Positions 20,984-57,279 of a DNA stretch of 64,000 nt are shown here, piece after piece. A model generated the notes under the pieces. It made no database searches and was not told the DNA's origin. It worked only from the letters and a program-made list of their open reading frames with translations. Each line of letters begins with the position of its first letter. Positions within the stretch are counted from its first letter, which is position 1. The position numbers were made by a program, and so were the translations under genes. Source of the DNA: Paraspadella gotoi (taxonomy: Eukaryota; Chaetognatha). Location of the stretch: positions 20,373,752-20,437,751 of the forward strand of contig CM119266.1 of NCBI GenBank assembly GCA_051294375.1, in the 5' to 3' direction.

Positions 20984-21595
20984 TCATATGTTGGTGTGAT
21001 GTCTCTGTCTGACGTGATTTTGTCCCGGTTTTTGCGACTCGACAACGGCGACGTCCCGCGACGAAGTTTGGATGAGCGACGTCGTCGGCGAACGAAGCGG
21101 CGGAGGGGGATGGGAAACCACGACCGTCGGGCCGCCGAAAGAGAGGGAAGAAGTAGAGGCCATGGGGAGTGGGCTGGGAGAGGGATAGGCTGCGCCGACG
21201 TAAGGGTGGGCGTGGCCAGAAGGGTAAGCGACGCCAGGGAGCTGAGCGGGATGGCGATGATGATGGGGATGATAGTGAATGGCAGGCACGAGGCCCGGAG
21301 GCGGACTCGCGACCGAAGACACGAGGCCGATGTGCGGACCGCCCAGCGAGGTGACGCGGACACCTCCGAAGTCGTCGACGCCGCGGCCGCCGCCGCCGAG
21401 ACCCGCCATCCGCTCCGACGCGTTCCCCAACGGTGAGACGCCGCCGCCGATTTCCACCATCGCCAGACTAGTGGCCACCAGACCTTTACCCGGGGTAAGG
21501 CGAAGGTGAGGAACGCTGGCGAGTCGCTGTTGTTGTTGTTGATTTAGTTGTTGCTGGTCAAATGGGTGCTGTTGATGATGAAGTTGCTTGTGTAT
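20984..21595 (-). CDS. In-frame open extension past the cadherin stop
   Basis: After the TAG at 21598-21596 the same frame stays open for 203 codons, to TGA at 20986-20984. It begins with a Gln/His-rich stretch (QLHHQQHPFDQQQLNQQQ), then Gly-rich and Pro/His/Tyr-rich segments (for example HYHPHHHRHPAQLPGVAYPS and PYVGAAYPSPSPLPM). Third positions are mostly C, G or T, as in the real exons. It could be translated by stop-codon readthrough, could be the former C-terminus cut off by a nonsense change, could follow a sequencing error at TAG, or could be a GC-rich 3' UTR that is open by chance. The canonical ending VEDD just before TAG matches the family, so TAG is likely a true terminator for at least one form. 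Confidence 0.45.
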   Translation of the reverse strand: MHKQLHHQQHPFDQQQLNQQQQQRLASVPHLRLTPGKGLVATSLAMVEIGGGVSPLGNASERMAGLGGGGRGVDDFGGVRVTSLGGPHIGLVSSVASPPPGLVPAIHYHPHHHRHPAQLPGVAYPSGHAHPYVGAAYPSPSPLPMASTSSLSFGGPTVVVSHPPPPLRSPTTSLIQTSSRDVAVVESQKPGQNHVRQRHHTNI

Positions 21596-45664
<24,069 letters not shown>

Positions 45665-48600
45665 CGTTACTTGGTTCGGTGGCGGTGGCTGACGCGAGGG
45701 TATCACGTGGGAAACTGGAAACGGAAAGAATAAAGCTTCGTTATGTAATGACTTATATAAAAATATCTTAAATAATTAAAATGTCAAATTTGAGCCCCTT
45801 TTTAGTTTAAAGCAACCACTGGACACAAGGGATAAACATATTCTCAAAAGAACAAAGAAAATAAAACCAGACAAGACTCGAGAGCAGATTACCTATCATT
45901 TCCCAAAATTTATCACAGAGCAACTTTAACGGGCCACTTGCGGTGTGGCTTCCCAATTCTTCGTACAAAACTTTCAAGGTTGTCCTTAGAGAATGCAGTT
46001 CGTCGATTTCGGTGAGTAAATGTGTTGCTTGGCTTTTTTCTTGGGTTCTTTGTTAAGTTGCATGCAAAAGTTCGAATGAAGGGAGGTTATCAACAACGAA
46101 GAAAATCTGTGAAAAAAAAAAAAATAGTTGACTAGCGAGTAGCGTCGTGAATTTTAAATTCGCCGGACCAGTAGTAACGGATAAGTCTAAAATTCAAAAT
46201 TCGCGAACTTTGATTCCCCAAGTTTCAATTTATTGATAAAGATTAAGGAGCGAAGTGAAGCGGAGCTGGAGCGAAGTGGAGTGGAGCGATCCTTACTTCA
46301 CTTAACTTCAGCCATTGTCAAATAAAGTCGCGATAAATAACAAAATCCCTGCGTTATCACTGGTCGAATTCTTAAGAATTCCAGCTTGTCATTGGTTCGA
46401 TCGCTTCAGTGTCGAAATGACGACGTTACTAGGGTGACCTTAAATGCCTTCAAATATTCGCAATCGCATTTTCGGTGAAGAGGAATTATAAATACAGTCT
46501 GAGACCGAGTCGGTTTTTTTCTAGTATGCACGTGCAGAGATTGTATTTTGAGTTGGATAAAATTACAACATTCTACCGAACAGAAAAATCAAAAAGAGAA
46601 AAAATAACGCCATAGTTTTCGTCTGTTTTCAGAAAATAAATTGCCTGTTGACGTTAGTTTCTTTTTTTAGATTTAGTTGAGAAGGTCATGAGACCACAGC
46701 TTATGACGAAATCATTTAGAAAAAATGTATGCGAATGAATAGCAGTATCTCAGAATGCCGCACCCACGACTCGCAGAGATCACTCCGATGAGTCTCACAC
46801 AAGATCGATCACGAATCAAAATTGCCTCGAATCTGAACTTCGAATAAATAAAGCGAAAGGGACTCAGCGGGAAAGGTGCCTCGGCCCAAATGACGTCACC
46901 CTTTATTCGACCTACCTCGAGCCCTTGAGCCTCGAGCCGAGCGTAGGAAATCTTAAAAGAGGCAGAGAACCCTTCGTCCCTCGACGACTTGTTTGGAAAT
47001 ACGAGAGCAAGAACATAATCACTTCCGTCCGCCCCTTGCCCCAGGGTTCCCAAGAAAGACGTCTCAACGTCGGCGATCGCGAATCGTAGGTCGAACCGAT
47101 GAGAATGCGTTATTCTTCCCAAACCGGCCTTTGAAAAGCCTCCCGCGGTTAAACTTAATGACGAAATCATAGTATTTCAATACATCGCGACAATATTGAG
47201 GAATTTCCTTCTTTGCCCGAGGCAATTTGTCGTCAGGTTAACTCCAACTGGGCCTCTCTTGTTTCTGTGAGACAGTAATTAAGCTAAGATTACCGATTAT
47301 GAATTAACGCCTAATTATCGATGGCGTATTTTAATATTCGGTTTAAAATGTTTCTTGTAAAACAAAATTCTTAGACTTAGTCGAAGAACGAGTTATTTTT
47401 CATTTAAACTCGTATTTTCAAAATTAGTTTGGAAAAAAAGTAAGGAAAGGGAGTAAATTCGAGTAAATTACGTCATTCTTTAAATTGTTAAATCGTTCCT
47501 TAATCCTTATTCTATTTCTACGACTTTTAATTTATAATTGCCGGGGGGCGTCATAGAACACCGCGGTCGTCGCAATTAGAGCGTTTACGTCGGTTTTTTG
47601 TATAAAGAAATCAGGCAAAAAATTAAAGTTTGGGGCTTTAATTATTTCGAAATTTGAAAAATAAGGCCTTAAATCCCTCTCTCTAATCATTAAAACAATC
47701 AATTATTAATAATAGAATATGCACTCTTAAAATTTTGCTAAACATGTGGGCCGTCGAAAACCTCTGAAAAATATTTTTGTTGGATAATAATGACTAGGAC
47801 AAAAAAGCATGAAGAATCCCCGAGCAACTTTGGCGCAGCCTGCAGAGTATTTTCGGCTCTCTATCTCTATCGCTTTCTTTCTTTTCCCTTTTCTTTATCG
47901 TCTTTCGCTTCCCACCTCCACCCTCCCGCTTCAGTCACACTCATCATTCCGGACTCTGAACGCGGAGACTGTTATGCTTCTAGTTTCTTAACGACGGCAT
48001 ACATCATCAGTTAAAAGGCGTTGAATCAAGGTTCTAAAAAAACACGCTTTGGGTCGTAGCTAGTCTCGGGATGGAAACGCCGGATGCCTTATAGACTATT
48101 AGAGCGGGCTTTCTTAGTAGAAGGAGACGAACGTAGCAAAGCGTAGCCTTGTCGGGTGACGTTAAGTTTGTCATTTAGCGCAACGAAAGAAGGATAAAAT
48201 TCAAGGGCGTTGGGTGACGGAAAAAAAAACGATGGCATCTGGTGGCAGAAACGGCATTTCCCTTTTCTTTTCTTTTCTTTTTTTCTTTGCTTCGGCGCTT
48301 TTTACTTCTTTCTCTTTTTCCGCGTCGTTTTCCAAGAGAAAGAGAGCAAGAGAGCGAAAAGAGAGGAAGAGATTAATGTAGAAAGTCGAGTTTAGAATCT
48401 TGATTGCGATTCGCGAAGGGAAGGAAAAATGAGTGTGTCGAAAGAGATTGCCATTTACTCGCGCGTTATTCTCAGTCGTAAACGGTTAGTTACTATTGGT
48501 CGCAATTAACGATGAAAGAGATTAAAACGTCCGACGGCGAAAAGAGTCGAGGAATGATATTAACGTTCTCGGTCGTTTCGCAAAGACGCCGTTGGGTATA

Positions 48601-49428
48601 TATATGAAGTTTCCTTGGCGGGCCGATGATGTTTTTCCCCAAAAGATGAGATCTATATATGCTTTAAGCCAATGGGGGCGAGGATAGCCCATAAAACGTT
48701 ATGCGCCTCGGAGGGTGACAAGCGTTTTATGAGGACAAAATTTACACGCGCGAACCAGACGTAAAGAAGAACGGGATGGAGAGATGAGCGAGTAAAAGAG
48801 TAAGAAAATCAAAGGAGAAAATCATCCGTTTTTTACTGTGATACTTTATGGTAAAGCCTTTTTAAAATACACATTGTAGCCTTCAGACTAATGAATTAAC
48901 ATAAAAAGTATATCACAAAAATTGTGAGGCTCTTTTTCCTATTTAGTTGTAAAAGATTAACCTTAAGGGATCATGGGGGAAAAAAATTCTTGTCCGAAAA
49001 AATCGATACAAAGGAGACCCGGATAAAACTCGATAGAAAAAGAGATTTTCTTTTCTCCTGCGGAATGTCAACCTCGTTTTCATCCGTCACTGCCTCATTT
49101 GGCCAATGACCATCCTTCACATGATGTTCCTATAGTTTTTAACGATTTAATTCCGCCTGTGTGTCATGAAAGTAGTAATAGAAACGAGTAACCAAATTTA
49201 TAGAATGGATGTTCCCTTTTTACAATTTTAATAAGTTGCTGGCTTAAATCTGTATTTTTTATTTTGAAAACTGAACCTATGGACTTTTTCTGGCAATCTT
49301 GAAGTTCAATAATTATGGACATCCTTGGTGAAATATTTTTAGCAAAGGCTACAAAACTAAAAGTATCTTGAAAAGATGCGCTTCTGTACGTCGTGCTTAG
49401 CATGAAAAATTTTCTCTGGCACGCGAGC

Positions 49429-49465
<37 letters not shown>

Positions 49466-49892
49466 GCGCCGTTCGAATTCCGGGCGCGTCGATTTTTCCA
49501 TTGGCGATTATCGTATCACGAGATAATTTGCCGGACAATTTTTCCTATTGACCGGAAGGGGAAAAAGGGGGTGGAGCAGAAGGGAAAACGTTAAAGTCTC
49601 GCCCAATGAGGAGCCGGGGAGATGGGGTTCTAGGGGCTAGGGGGCGTGGGAGTGAATTGTTCCTAGAAGCGGGAACCGATTCTAGCCCCAACCCGAGTTT
49701 CTAAAGCCTCGTTTAAAAAAAATCGTGATAAATAGAGTTTTGATTACCGTTGGAAAGTCGTTCTTCAGTTCGCCCGGTGGGTTGAAGGCGTTTATATATG
49801 GTCGGGAGTTTATATAGACCCAATGAAACGAAAGAGAAGAGAAAGCGTGGAGCTGAGAATGGGATTCAGGGAGAAAATGGAAAGGGAGAGGC

Positions 49893-49893
<1 letters not shown>

Positions 49894-49968
<75 letters not shown>
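49894..49968. repeat. (GA)n microsatellite
   Basis: A pure GA tract of about 75 bases. Similar tracts follow at 50571-50627, 51559-51672 and 52681-52772. Confidence 0.95.
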
Positions 49969-49973
<5 letters not shown>

Positions 49974-50568
49974 ACGAGTGGGAAACATGATTTATTGTTG
50001 GAAAGAGCTATCTCTCTAATACGTGGCTTTGTTGTCGCCCCAGCTGGGATGGCGGGGGCTTGGTAGGGAAAGGCTGGTGACGACGGGACTCGGTAGACTC
50101 GAAAGTGAATTAAAGCGAGTGACTAGTTGGGTGGTGGCCGGTGGCCCGCAAGAGTTGTCTCGGCTTTAGGGAGCCACATTCGCCTCGTGGGCTCCTCGAT
50201 TCGAAGAAAGGAAAATGGTGGGTTTCCGCCTCGTCGTCTGGAACCGAGGCTTAACTTGGAATTATTAGAAGGAAAAAAAAATAGAGGCTTTAGCTTCGTA
50301 GTTGTGTAGATATTGAGGAATTGAGGACTCAGTTTAAGGGAAGTTATAGAAATTTAAATCGTAATCACGATTCACTAATTATACTATATCTATTTTTGTT
50401 TAAAACCGGGGTCGCCGAGCCGGACCGAAAGGGGGACTGGGTCGTTAACAAAATATTATGTTGAACTCGATCCTCAAAAAAGCCCGTCATGCGTTATTAT
50501 TATCGTTGGAGGAGAAGTCGGACATACGACTGGTTTTGCTCCTATGAGGTCAAGCTCGGAAAAGAAGG

Positions 50569-50620
<52 letters not shown>

Positions 50621-51558
50621 AGAGATAGTGTTGTGAGGTGGCGGTTTGGGGGGGGAAGATGTTGTGAATTGAAGCGAGGCTCGATTGTGAACAAGAATAT
50701 TTTTGAGTTCGGGTTGGGAAAGCTAGTGATGGTAATCTTGAATGTAAATTGCTTTAAGATGAACTTTGTTTTACCTTCATCGTTAAGTATATAAGTTTAT
50801 CTCATTAAGATAATTTTTTTGTAAAAAAAAAAAACACACTTGGCGCTTACGTTTTAGCCTTAGATAAATCATCGTATTACGATTTCATCTATTCATGAAT
50901 TAATTTATCCATTTCGGATAGGCAGATAGACATTAGACAATAGACAATGAACAAGAGACAGATTGAAAAGTGTGCGGAGGAACAAGGAGTATAAAGATTT
51001 GCTGCGGGGGGGGGGAGAGAGGACGCCTGAACTGGGTTGAGGGTGGAAGCGGTGAAAGGGGTCCAGACATGAGGAGGAACGATTGTCTCTCGGGGAATGA
51101 AACACTTTAGACATGAACGAGTTCGAAGCGAAAAAAAACGTGGGCGCGACGGGACGTCGAAATTTTTTGGCTAGGACGAGTTGGATTAATAAACGTTAAT
51201 CGTTAGATTTTAAAGATTAATATTTCCGGCGATTAAACTGTAAAGAATGGAACGAAATCCGAAAATTCTCCTCGTTGAATCGATATTGTAGTGAAAACCG
51301 CGGATTAAACGTTTTTCATGAGATCCTCTAAACTAATGGAGGGAAAATGTTGTTTGGAAGATCGGGAATGAAAAGGAAGATCAGAAAAAATCGACGGAGA
51401 AAAAACCAAGACGACGACGACGACGACAGGACGGAGATGACTCGAAATGACGTTGGCACTTTGGAGCGTCGATTAAGCGTCCATTTGTGTGGGCGACTCT
51501 TAAGGAGGTGACTGCCGCGGTCGAGGACGGAGGACCTTGTTCGTGGAGCGAGGGGGTT

Positions 51559-51591
<33 letters not shown>

Positions 51592-51604
51592 TGAGGAGGA
51601 GCGA

Positions 51605-51650
<46 letters not shown>

Positions 51651-51945
51651 GTGAGAGAGAGAGAGAGAGAGGCAGATTGGTTTGGCAGCCATAAGAGAAG
51701 GTTACCACAGTCAGAATAGGAATGGTAGATAAGGCAGAAAAGGAGAGGAAGTTTCACAGTCAAAATGAGATAAGATAAGTCAGATAAAGCTAATTAATGG
51801 CTTCTGCTTCAGCGTTGTTCAATTAACGGTATTATTTTTTTTTTTTTTACTTTTCTTTCTTTTTATATTTTATTTTTGTGTATCAATTTAGAGGCGAGAT
51901 TGTCATGTCACGCCAGAGCCCCTGATCGCGGGGGCGGAAATGATG

Positions 51946-51997
<52 letters not shown>

Positions 51998-52697
51998 GCT
52001 CTCTCACTTTCTTTTTAAAAGCGTCTCCCGAGAATGAGGTTGACATTAAACGCGGGCGGTCGACGCAAACTCGCGAGTCGAACTCTTTTTGTCCATCGCC
52101 GAAAAAAGGGAAAAAAAAGGAACGAAAAGAGGTTAATTTTTGTTGAGTTTTGACCAAAGATGTTTGAGGTATGTATTTTAATTATGGAAATTGTTTTAGA
52201 AATTAAGCGGAATGCTTAATATTGAATATAAATTATCGAGCAATTTGCTTTTAAAATAAATAATCTTAATTTAATCCGGGATTTTCATTCAAAGCCTCTC
52301 CGGATCAATTTACTTTTCTTTCTTTCACTTTTTTTTAACTGTAGTTGACGCATATAAAATTATGTAAATTGCGGAGAAAATAATATTTGAAAAAAAAAAT
52401 ATCAGATTTCAGACGTAGTAGTCGAGGAAATTGTTAATTTTCAGCGTTAACATTCTATTAAGTAGCACTCAAGATTTTCAATTTTATGTTTATTTTTCCT
52501 TTTGTTTATTTTTCGTTTGTTTTATTTTTCCGTTGTTGTTCTGATTTCGATTTCCCTCCTCGTGTCGTCGAATGCTCGGACGAGATTTCGTCTACGAGTT
52601 TCACCGTCGCACCAGGGTCATCGCGAGGAGGGAGGAGCTGGCAATAGCGAACAGCGGGGGGTTAAGAGAGGAGAGAGTACAGAGAGAGGAGAGAGAG

Positions 52698-52746
<49 letters not shown>

Positions 52747-52850
52747 TTGAAGAGAGAGAGAGAGAGAGAGAGATTTGAGAATCGTGAAGAGCTCGACGGG
52801 GATTTTTGGAGGTAGAAACCTCGAGTGTAAGAAGTCACACACACAAAAAG

Positions 52851-52851
<1 letters not shown>

Positions 52852-52883
<32 letters not shown>
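52852..52883. repeat. (GAC)n triplet microsatellite
   Basis: About ten GAC triplets directly after the stop codon of a candidate minus-strand exon (52888-52955). One of five such tracts within 2 kb. Confidence 0.9.
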
Positions 52884-52884
<1 letters not shown>

Positions 52885-52887
52885 AGA

Positions 52888-53136
52888 TCAAGCAGACGTA
52901 GCGACGAGTTTTTGTTGAGGATCGACGTCGATGTTGACGAATTCGGTCGTCGGTTCTGAAAAAAAAGAGAAAAGAAAACATGTTTAAAAAGACAGCTCTG
53001 AGTAATCTGATATTAAAATTAAAAACATTAAAGTCTCAGTATTTCAATCTTAAACGCTCGGGGTCAGGCAGCGACGACGACGACGAAGACGACGACTCGG
53101 GTACAACAAAGACCGCAACGTCGGTAAAATTCGTGT
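52888..53136 (-). CDS. Candidate 3' end of a Ser/Thr-rich gene
   Basis: Two exons are possible: 53136-53056 (acceptor TCTTCCAG; reads TNFTDVAVFVVPE followed by a serine run and LPDPE) and 52955-52888 (strong acceptor CTTTTTTTTCAG; reads PTTEFVNIDVDPQQKLVATS, then Ala and TGA). Phases match (1 to 1), but the donor between them is weak (GTTTAA). The Ser run comes from a (GAC)n tract. Upstream sequence is broken by gaps, though a Thr-rich open stretch at about 54690-54880 on the same strand (SIPVLPGDEAFNEFVTQKLE) could belong. No family is recognised. It may equally be chance reading of triplet repeats. Confidence 0.3.
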
Positions 53137-53175
53137 CTGGAAGATGACTACTCTCTCGAGAAAAAGTTAACCCTC

Positions 53176-53410
53176 NNNNNNNNNNNNNNNNNNNNNNNNN
53201 NNNNNNNNNNNNNNNNNNNNNNNNNNNNNNNNNNNNNNNNNNNNNNNNNNNNNNNNNNNNNNNNNNNNNNNNNNNNNNNNNNNNNNNNNNNNNNNNNNNN
53301 NNNNNNNNNNNNNNNNNNNNNNNNNNNNNNNNNNNNNNNNNNNNNNNNNNNNNNNNNNNNNNNNNNNNNNNNNNNNNNNNNNNNNNNNNNNNNNNNNNNN
53401 NNNNNNNNNN
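53176..53410. other. Assembly gap
   Basis: 235 Ns, ending in a TCTCTC tract. Confidence 1.
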
Positions 53411-53510
53411 TCTCTCTCTCTCTCTCTTTTCGCTGACTTCTTCAATATTGAAAAGAAAGACGAGAGAATGTCGGAATTCCAGAAAAAATATCGACGATAT
53501 AAAAAAAAAA

Positions 53511-53743
53511 NNNNNNNNNNNNNNNNNNNNNNNNNNNNNNNNNNNNNNNNNNNNNNNNNNNNNNNNNNNNNNNNNNNNNNNNNNNNNNNNNNNNNNNNNN
53601 NNNNNNNNNNNNNNNNNNNNNNNNNNNNNNNNNNNNNNNNNNNNNNNNNNNNNNNNNNNNNNNNNNNNNNNNNNNNNNNNNNNNNNNNNNNNNNNNNNNN
53701 NNNNNNNNNNNNNNNNNNNNNNNNNNNNNNNNNNNNNNNNNNN
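53511..53743. other. Assembly gap
   Basis: 233 Ns following a poly(A) run. Confidence 1.
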
Positions 53744-53825
53744 TTTACAGAATTAATTTAATTGATTTCGGTACAATTCTTTCAAAATCTTTAAAGATAT
53801 GGTTTCAAAATGTCGTCAGTTTTAT

Positions 53826-54006
53826 CGTCCTCCGTCGTCATCGTCGTCGTCGTCGTCTTCGTCTTCATCGTCGTCGTCTTCATCGTCGTCGTCTTCGTCG
53901 TCGTCGTCATCATTAAATCCCATCCAAATTTACGGGTCCTTAAAGGCGGCGGAAAAGCGTTCGAAGAGGCGTGACGACTGGCAAAGTCCCAAGCACAAAC
54001 GTCTTT

Positions 54007-54042
<36 letters not shown>
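53826..54042. repeat. (GTC/GAC)n triplet tracts
   Basis: Two tracts, 53826-53909 (interrupted with TTC/ATC) and 54003-54042, separated by about 90 bases of unique sequence that is open in several frames. A further tract lies at 54778-54815. Confidence 0.9.
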
Positions 54043-54437
54043 TTCCCCTTCGGCGGTGTTACGGAGGTCCCAGGTTCGAGGGCGGGTCTTCTCACCAGAA
54101 TTAAAATTAAAACTTCAAAACTTCTTGAGTCATAATAATAAAAAATGGAAAAAGGAGTGGAGACTAAAAAGTCGTCAAATGTTCGCAAACAACAACAACG
54201 TTGAAAAGCGCGACAACAACAACTCTCTTCCTTCCGTGAAACAAAAGGCGCGGACTAATGAGAGAAAGAAGCGGCGACGGAGATGAATAGAATTAGAAGA
54301 GCAAACGAAAAATCGAAAAAGAAAGAGCAAAGAAAAGAAAGAAGAACCAATCGAATTTTTAGAAAAAAGAAAAAAACGAAAAAAAAACCCGAAAAAAACT
54401 TTTAAAAACGAAAAAGGAAATTGACGAGAACGAAAAA

Positions 54438-54618
54438 NNNNNNNNNNNNNNNNNNNNNNNNNNNNNNNNNNNNNNNNNNNNNNNNNNNNNNNNNNNNNNN
54501 NNNNNNNNNNNNNNNNNNNNNNNNNNNNNNNNNNNNNNNNNNNNNNNNNNNNNNNNNNNNNNNNNNNNNNNNNNNNNNNNNNNNNNNNNNNNNNNNNNNN
54601 NNNNNNNNNNNNNNNNNN
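54438..54618. other. Assembly gap
   Basis: 181 Ns between an A-rich stretch and TCTCTC. Confidence 1.
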
Positions 54619-54986
54619 TCTCTCTCTTATCGAGTTTTATCGTCGTCATTCAAAGTCGTAAATGTCACCGGGACATTTCGGAGATATCCTGGCCCGAATC
54701 GGTAATCGTCCAAACCTCAAGTTTTTGTGTCACAAACTCGTTAAACGCTTCGTCGCCAGGGAGCACTGGTATCGAGTTTGTCGTCGTCGTCGACGTCGTC
54801 ATCGTCGTCGTACGAGCAATCTTCGCCTCGGTCTCGGCTGATGAGATCGAAGATGCGTTAGGCGTTGCTTTGTTGTCTTCCCCAGCTCCCCGGCAAGGTA
54901 ATCAAAAGCTATTGAAGTCCCGCAAATGAGAACAAGAAGCAATTCTGTGGAAGTCGTTTGCGCTATTGACTCTCTCTCTCTCTCTC

Positions 54987-55165
54987 NNNNNNNNNNNNNN
55001 NNNNNNNNNNNNNNNNNNNNNNNNNNNNNNNNNNNNNNNNNNNNNNNNNNNNNNNNNNNNNNNNNNNNNNNNNNNNNNNNNNNNNNNNNNNNNNNNNNNN
55101 NNNNNNNNNNNNNNNNNNNNNNNNNNNNNNNNNNNNNNNNNNNNNNNNNNNNNNNNNNNNNNNNN
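54987..55165. other. Assembly gap
   Basis: 179 Ns starting within a (TC)n tract. Confidence 1.
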
Positions 55166-55354
55166 CGTTATTTTCCTCCCACCATTTTTTCCCTCCTCTT
55201 TTTCTTTTCCTTTTATTCTCATGTCCATTTTCCTCTTTTCTCCTCTAGGGTCATTTCTGCCGTCGCAGTTACATTTATTGTCTCTTGTTTCCTTTCATTA
55301 TTTCTTCATTCAACGACCGTAAATGAGAGAGTTTTTCCCTTGGTCCAACGACGC

Positions 55355-55420
<66 letters not shown>

Positions 55421-55658
55421 GTCCGGCACTGACCGTCTCCAAAGAAAAGAGGATCTCTTGATCATCTCATCCTCTTTGCGCTGAGCGTCGGTCGGTCGAT
55501 CGCTGAAAGGCGGCGGGAATAGGAAGATAAAGGGGAACGATATAAAAAGAGAGAGCGAGAGCGAGAATGGGAATTGAGAGAGAGAGAGAGAGGGAGAGAA
55601 AGAAAGGGAGGAGGAGCTTTAAACGGTCAGCGTTCTTTGGATTCTTGGATGCCTTTTC

Positions 55659-55811
55659 NNNNNNNNNNNNNNNNNNNNNNNNNNNNNNNNNNNNNNNNNN
55701 NNNNNNNNNNNNNNNNNNNNNNNNNNNNNNNNNNNNNNNNNNNNNNNNNNNNNNNNNNNNNNNNNNNNNNNNNNNNNNNNNNNNNNNNNNNNNNNNNNNN
55801 NNNNNNNNNNN
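55659..55811. other. Assembly gap
   Basis: 153 Ns. Confidence 1.
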
Positions 55812-55948
55812 CTACTAAATGGTCGAGCGTCGTGCGTCGAATTTCTTCCGCCTTTTCCGTGCGCGCGTGCGCGATGTCGGATGCGCGCGCCCTTTTCTTT
55901 TTTGTTCTCGCGCGTGTAAAACGCACGTAGATAGAGATATTGACGATC

Positions 55949-56379
55949 NNNNNNNNNNNNNNNNNNNNNNNNNNNNNNNNNNNNNNNNNNNNNNNNNNNN
56001 NNNNNNNNNNNNNNNNNNNNNNNNNNNNNNNNNNNNNNNNNNNNNNNNNNNNNNNNNNNNNNNNNNNNNNNNNNNNNNNNNNNNNNNNNNNNNNNNNNNN
56101 NNNNNNNNNNNNNNNNNNNNNNNNNNNNNNNNNNNNNNNNNNNNNNNNNNNNNNNNNNNNNNNNNNNNNNNNNNNNNNNNNNNNNNNNNNNNNNNNNNNN
56201 NNNNNNNNNNNNNNNNNNNNNNNNNNNNNNNNNNNNNNNNNNNNNNNNNNNNNNNNNNNNNNNNNNNNNNNNNNNNNNNNNNNNNNNNNNNNNNNNNNNN
56301 NNNNNNNNNNNNNNNNNNNNNNNNNNNNNNNNNNNNNNNNNNNNNNNNNNNNNNNNNNNNNNNNNNNNNNNNNNNNNNN
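55949..56379. other. Assembly gap
   Basis: 431 Ns. Long open frames across it are artefacts. Confidence 1.
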
Positions 56380-57169
56380 GAAATGCAACAGAAAAATCCC
56401 CGGCTTTGAGGGAGGGGAAGGGAGAGGGCGGGAGAGAAATCCGACTTTTGAATCGAAAATGATAAACGTCGCCGTCGGAACTCTGGGGGTTTTTTCCCCT
56501 TTTTTTTTTTGCATGAAACTCGATTCAAAATTCCGATTTCGAACGGGACGACCGCAACAACACAGATCAACACGGGAGGACCGCAACAACACGGATTCGG
56601 AACAACATAAACATCCGAGAGGACGACAACGAAAAAAAAACCCGAATGAAAGGAAAAAGTATCTGATACGCGAGACAAACTCAGACATCCGCTTATATCT
56701 ATGAAATTGGTACAACCAATATAAAAATTATCCATTCTATTTAATTTCAAACCTAATTTAAAATCGAGCCTTTGTCTTCGACCGTAATTATGTTTTCTAA
56801 CTCACCTCGTCTTCATCAGAGATTTATCGTCCCTTCCCGCTTTCAAATTTCATTATATTTACCCTCTCCTCCTCCTCTCCTTCCTCCCTTTCCTCCGGCT
56901 TTTCCCCGTCGATTTTCCACTCCTTTTCTCCTTCTTTTTTTTTCTTTCCTCCAGATTCTTTTCGTCTTCGTAGTTCGTGCATTAGAATTCACAGCCCATA
57001 ATTTTCTTCCTGTTTATCTTCCTCCTTTTCGGCGAGAAAAAAAGAGAAAATGTAAGCAGGCAAAATAAAGAAAGAAAGAAAAAAAGAGGAAGGGGTAAAA
57101 AAAAAAGAAAGAAAAAGGACAGAGAAAAAATAATAAAATATGTGGGGGGATAGCAGAAGAATACGAAGA

Positions 57170-57279
57170 CGACGCCGACGCCGCAGCCGCAGCCGCCGCC
57201 GCCGCCGCAGCCGCCGCCGCAGCCGCCGCCGCAGCCGCCGCAACCGCAGCCGACGCCTCAGCCGCAGCCGACGCCGCCT
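57170..57279. repeat. (CGC/GCC)n GC-rich triplet tract
   Basis: About 110 bases of CCG/CAG/GAC triplets, extremely GC-rich inside AT-rich flanks. It reads as poly-Ala or poly-Arg depending on frame. Confidence 0.9.

Larger units (their letters stand above)
45665..52887. other. Region upstream of the cadherin, no supported gene
   Basis: Probable promoter side of the cadherin. I see GC-richer patches (45700, 46750-47150, 48500-48750), a local degenerate GGAGCGAAGTG repeat at about 46240-46290, (GA)n tracts at 49430-49465, 49894-49968, 50571-50627, 51559-51672 and 52681-52772, and (TC)n at 51951-51993. A 152-codon frame on the minus strand (46712-47170) has no recognisable feature. Confidence 0.5.

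Noticed and set aside
20996-21436. Plus-strand open frame of 146 codons opposite the cadherin tail extension
   Set aside because: It is the antisense shadow of GC-rich sequence. Composition is Arg-rich, as expected for the reverse of Pro/Gly/Ala codons, and there are no recognisable features or splice context.
46712-47170. Minus-strand 152-codon open frame
   Set aside because: No family, signal, repeats or splice-phase partner recognised. In a window this size a few open frames of this length are expected by chance.
55627-56750. Frames of 200 to 390 codons in the last 10 kb
   Set aside because: They run through assembly gaps; the Ns hide any stop codons, so length is meaningless. The same applies to 62252-63434.
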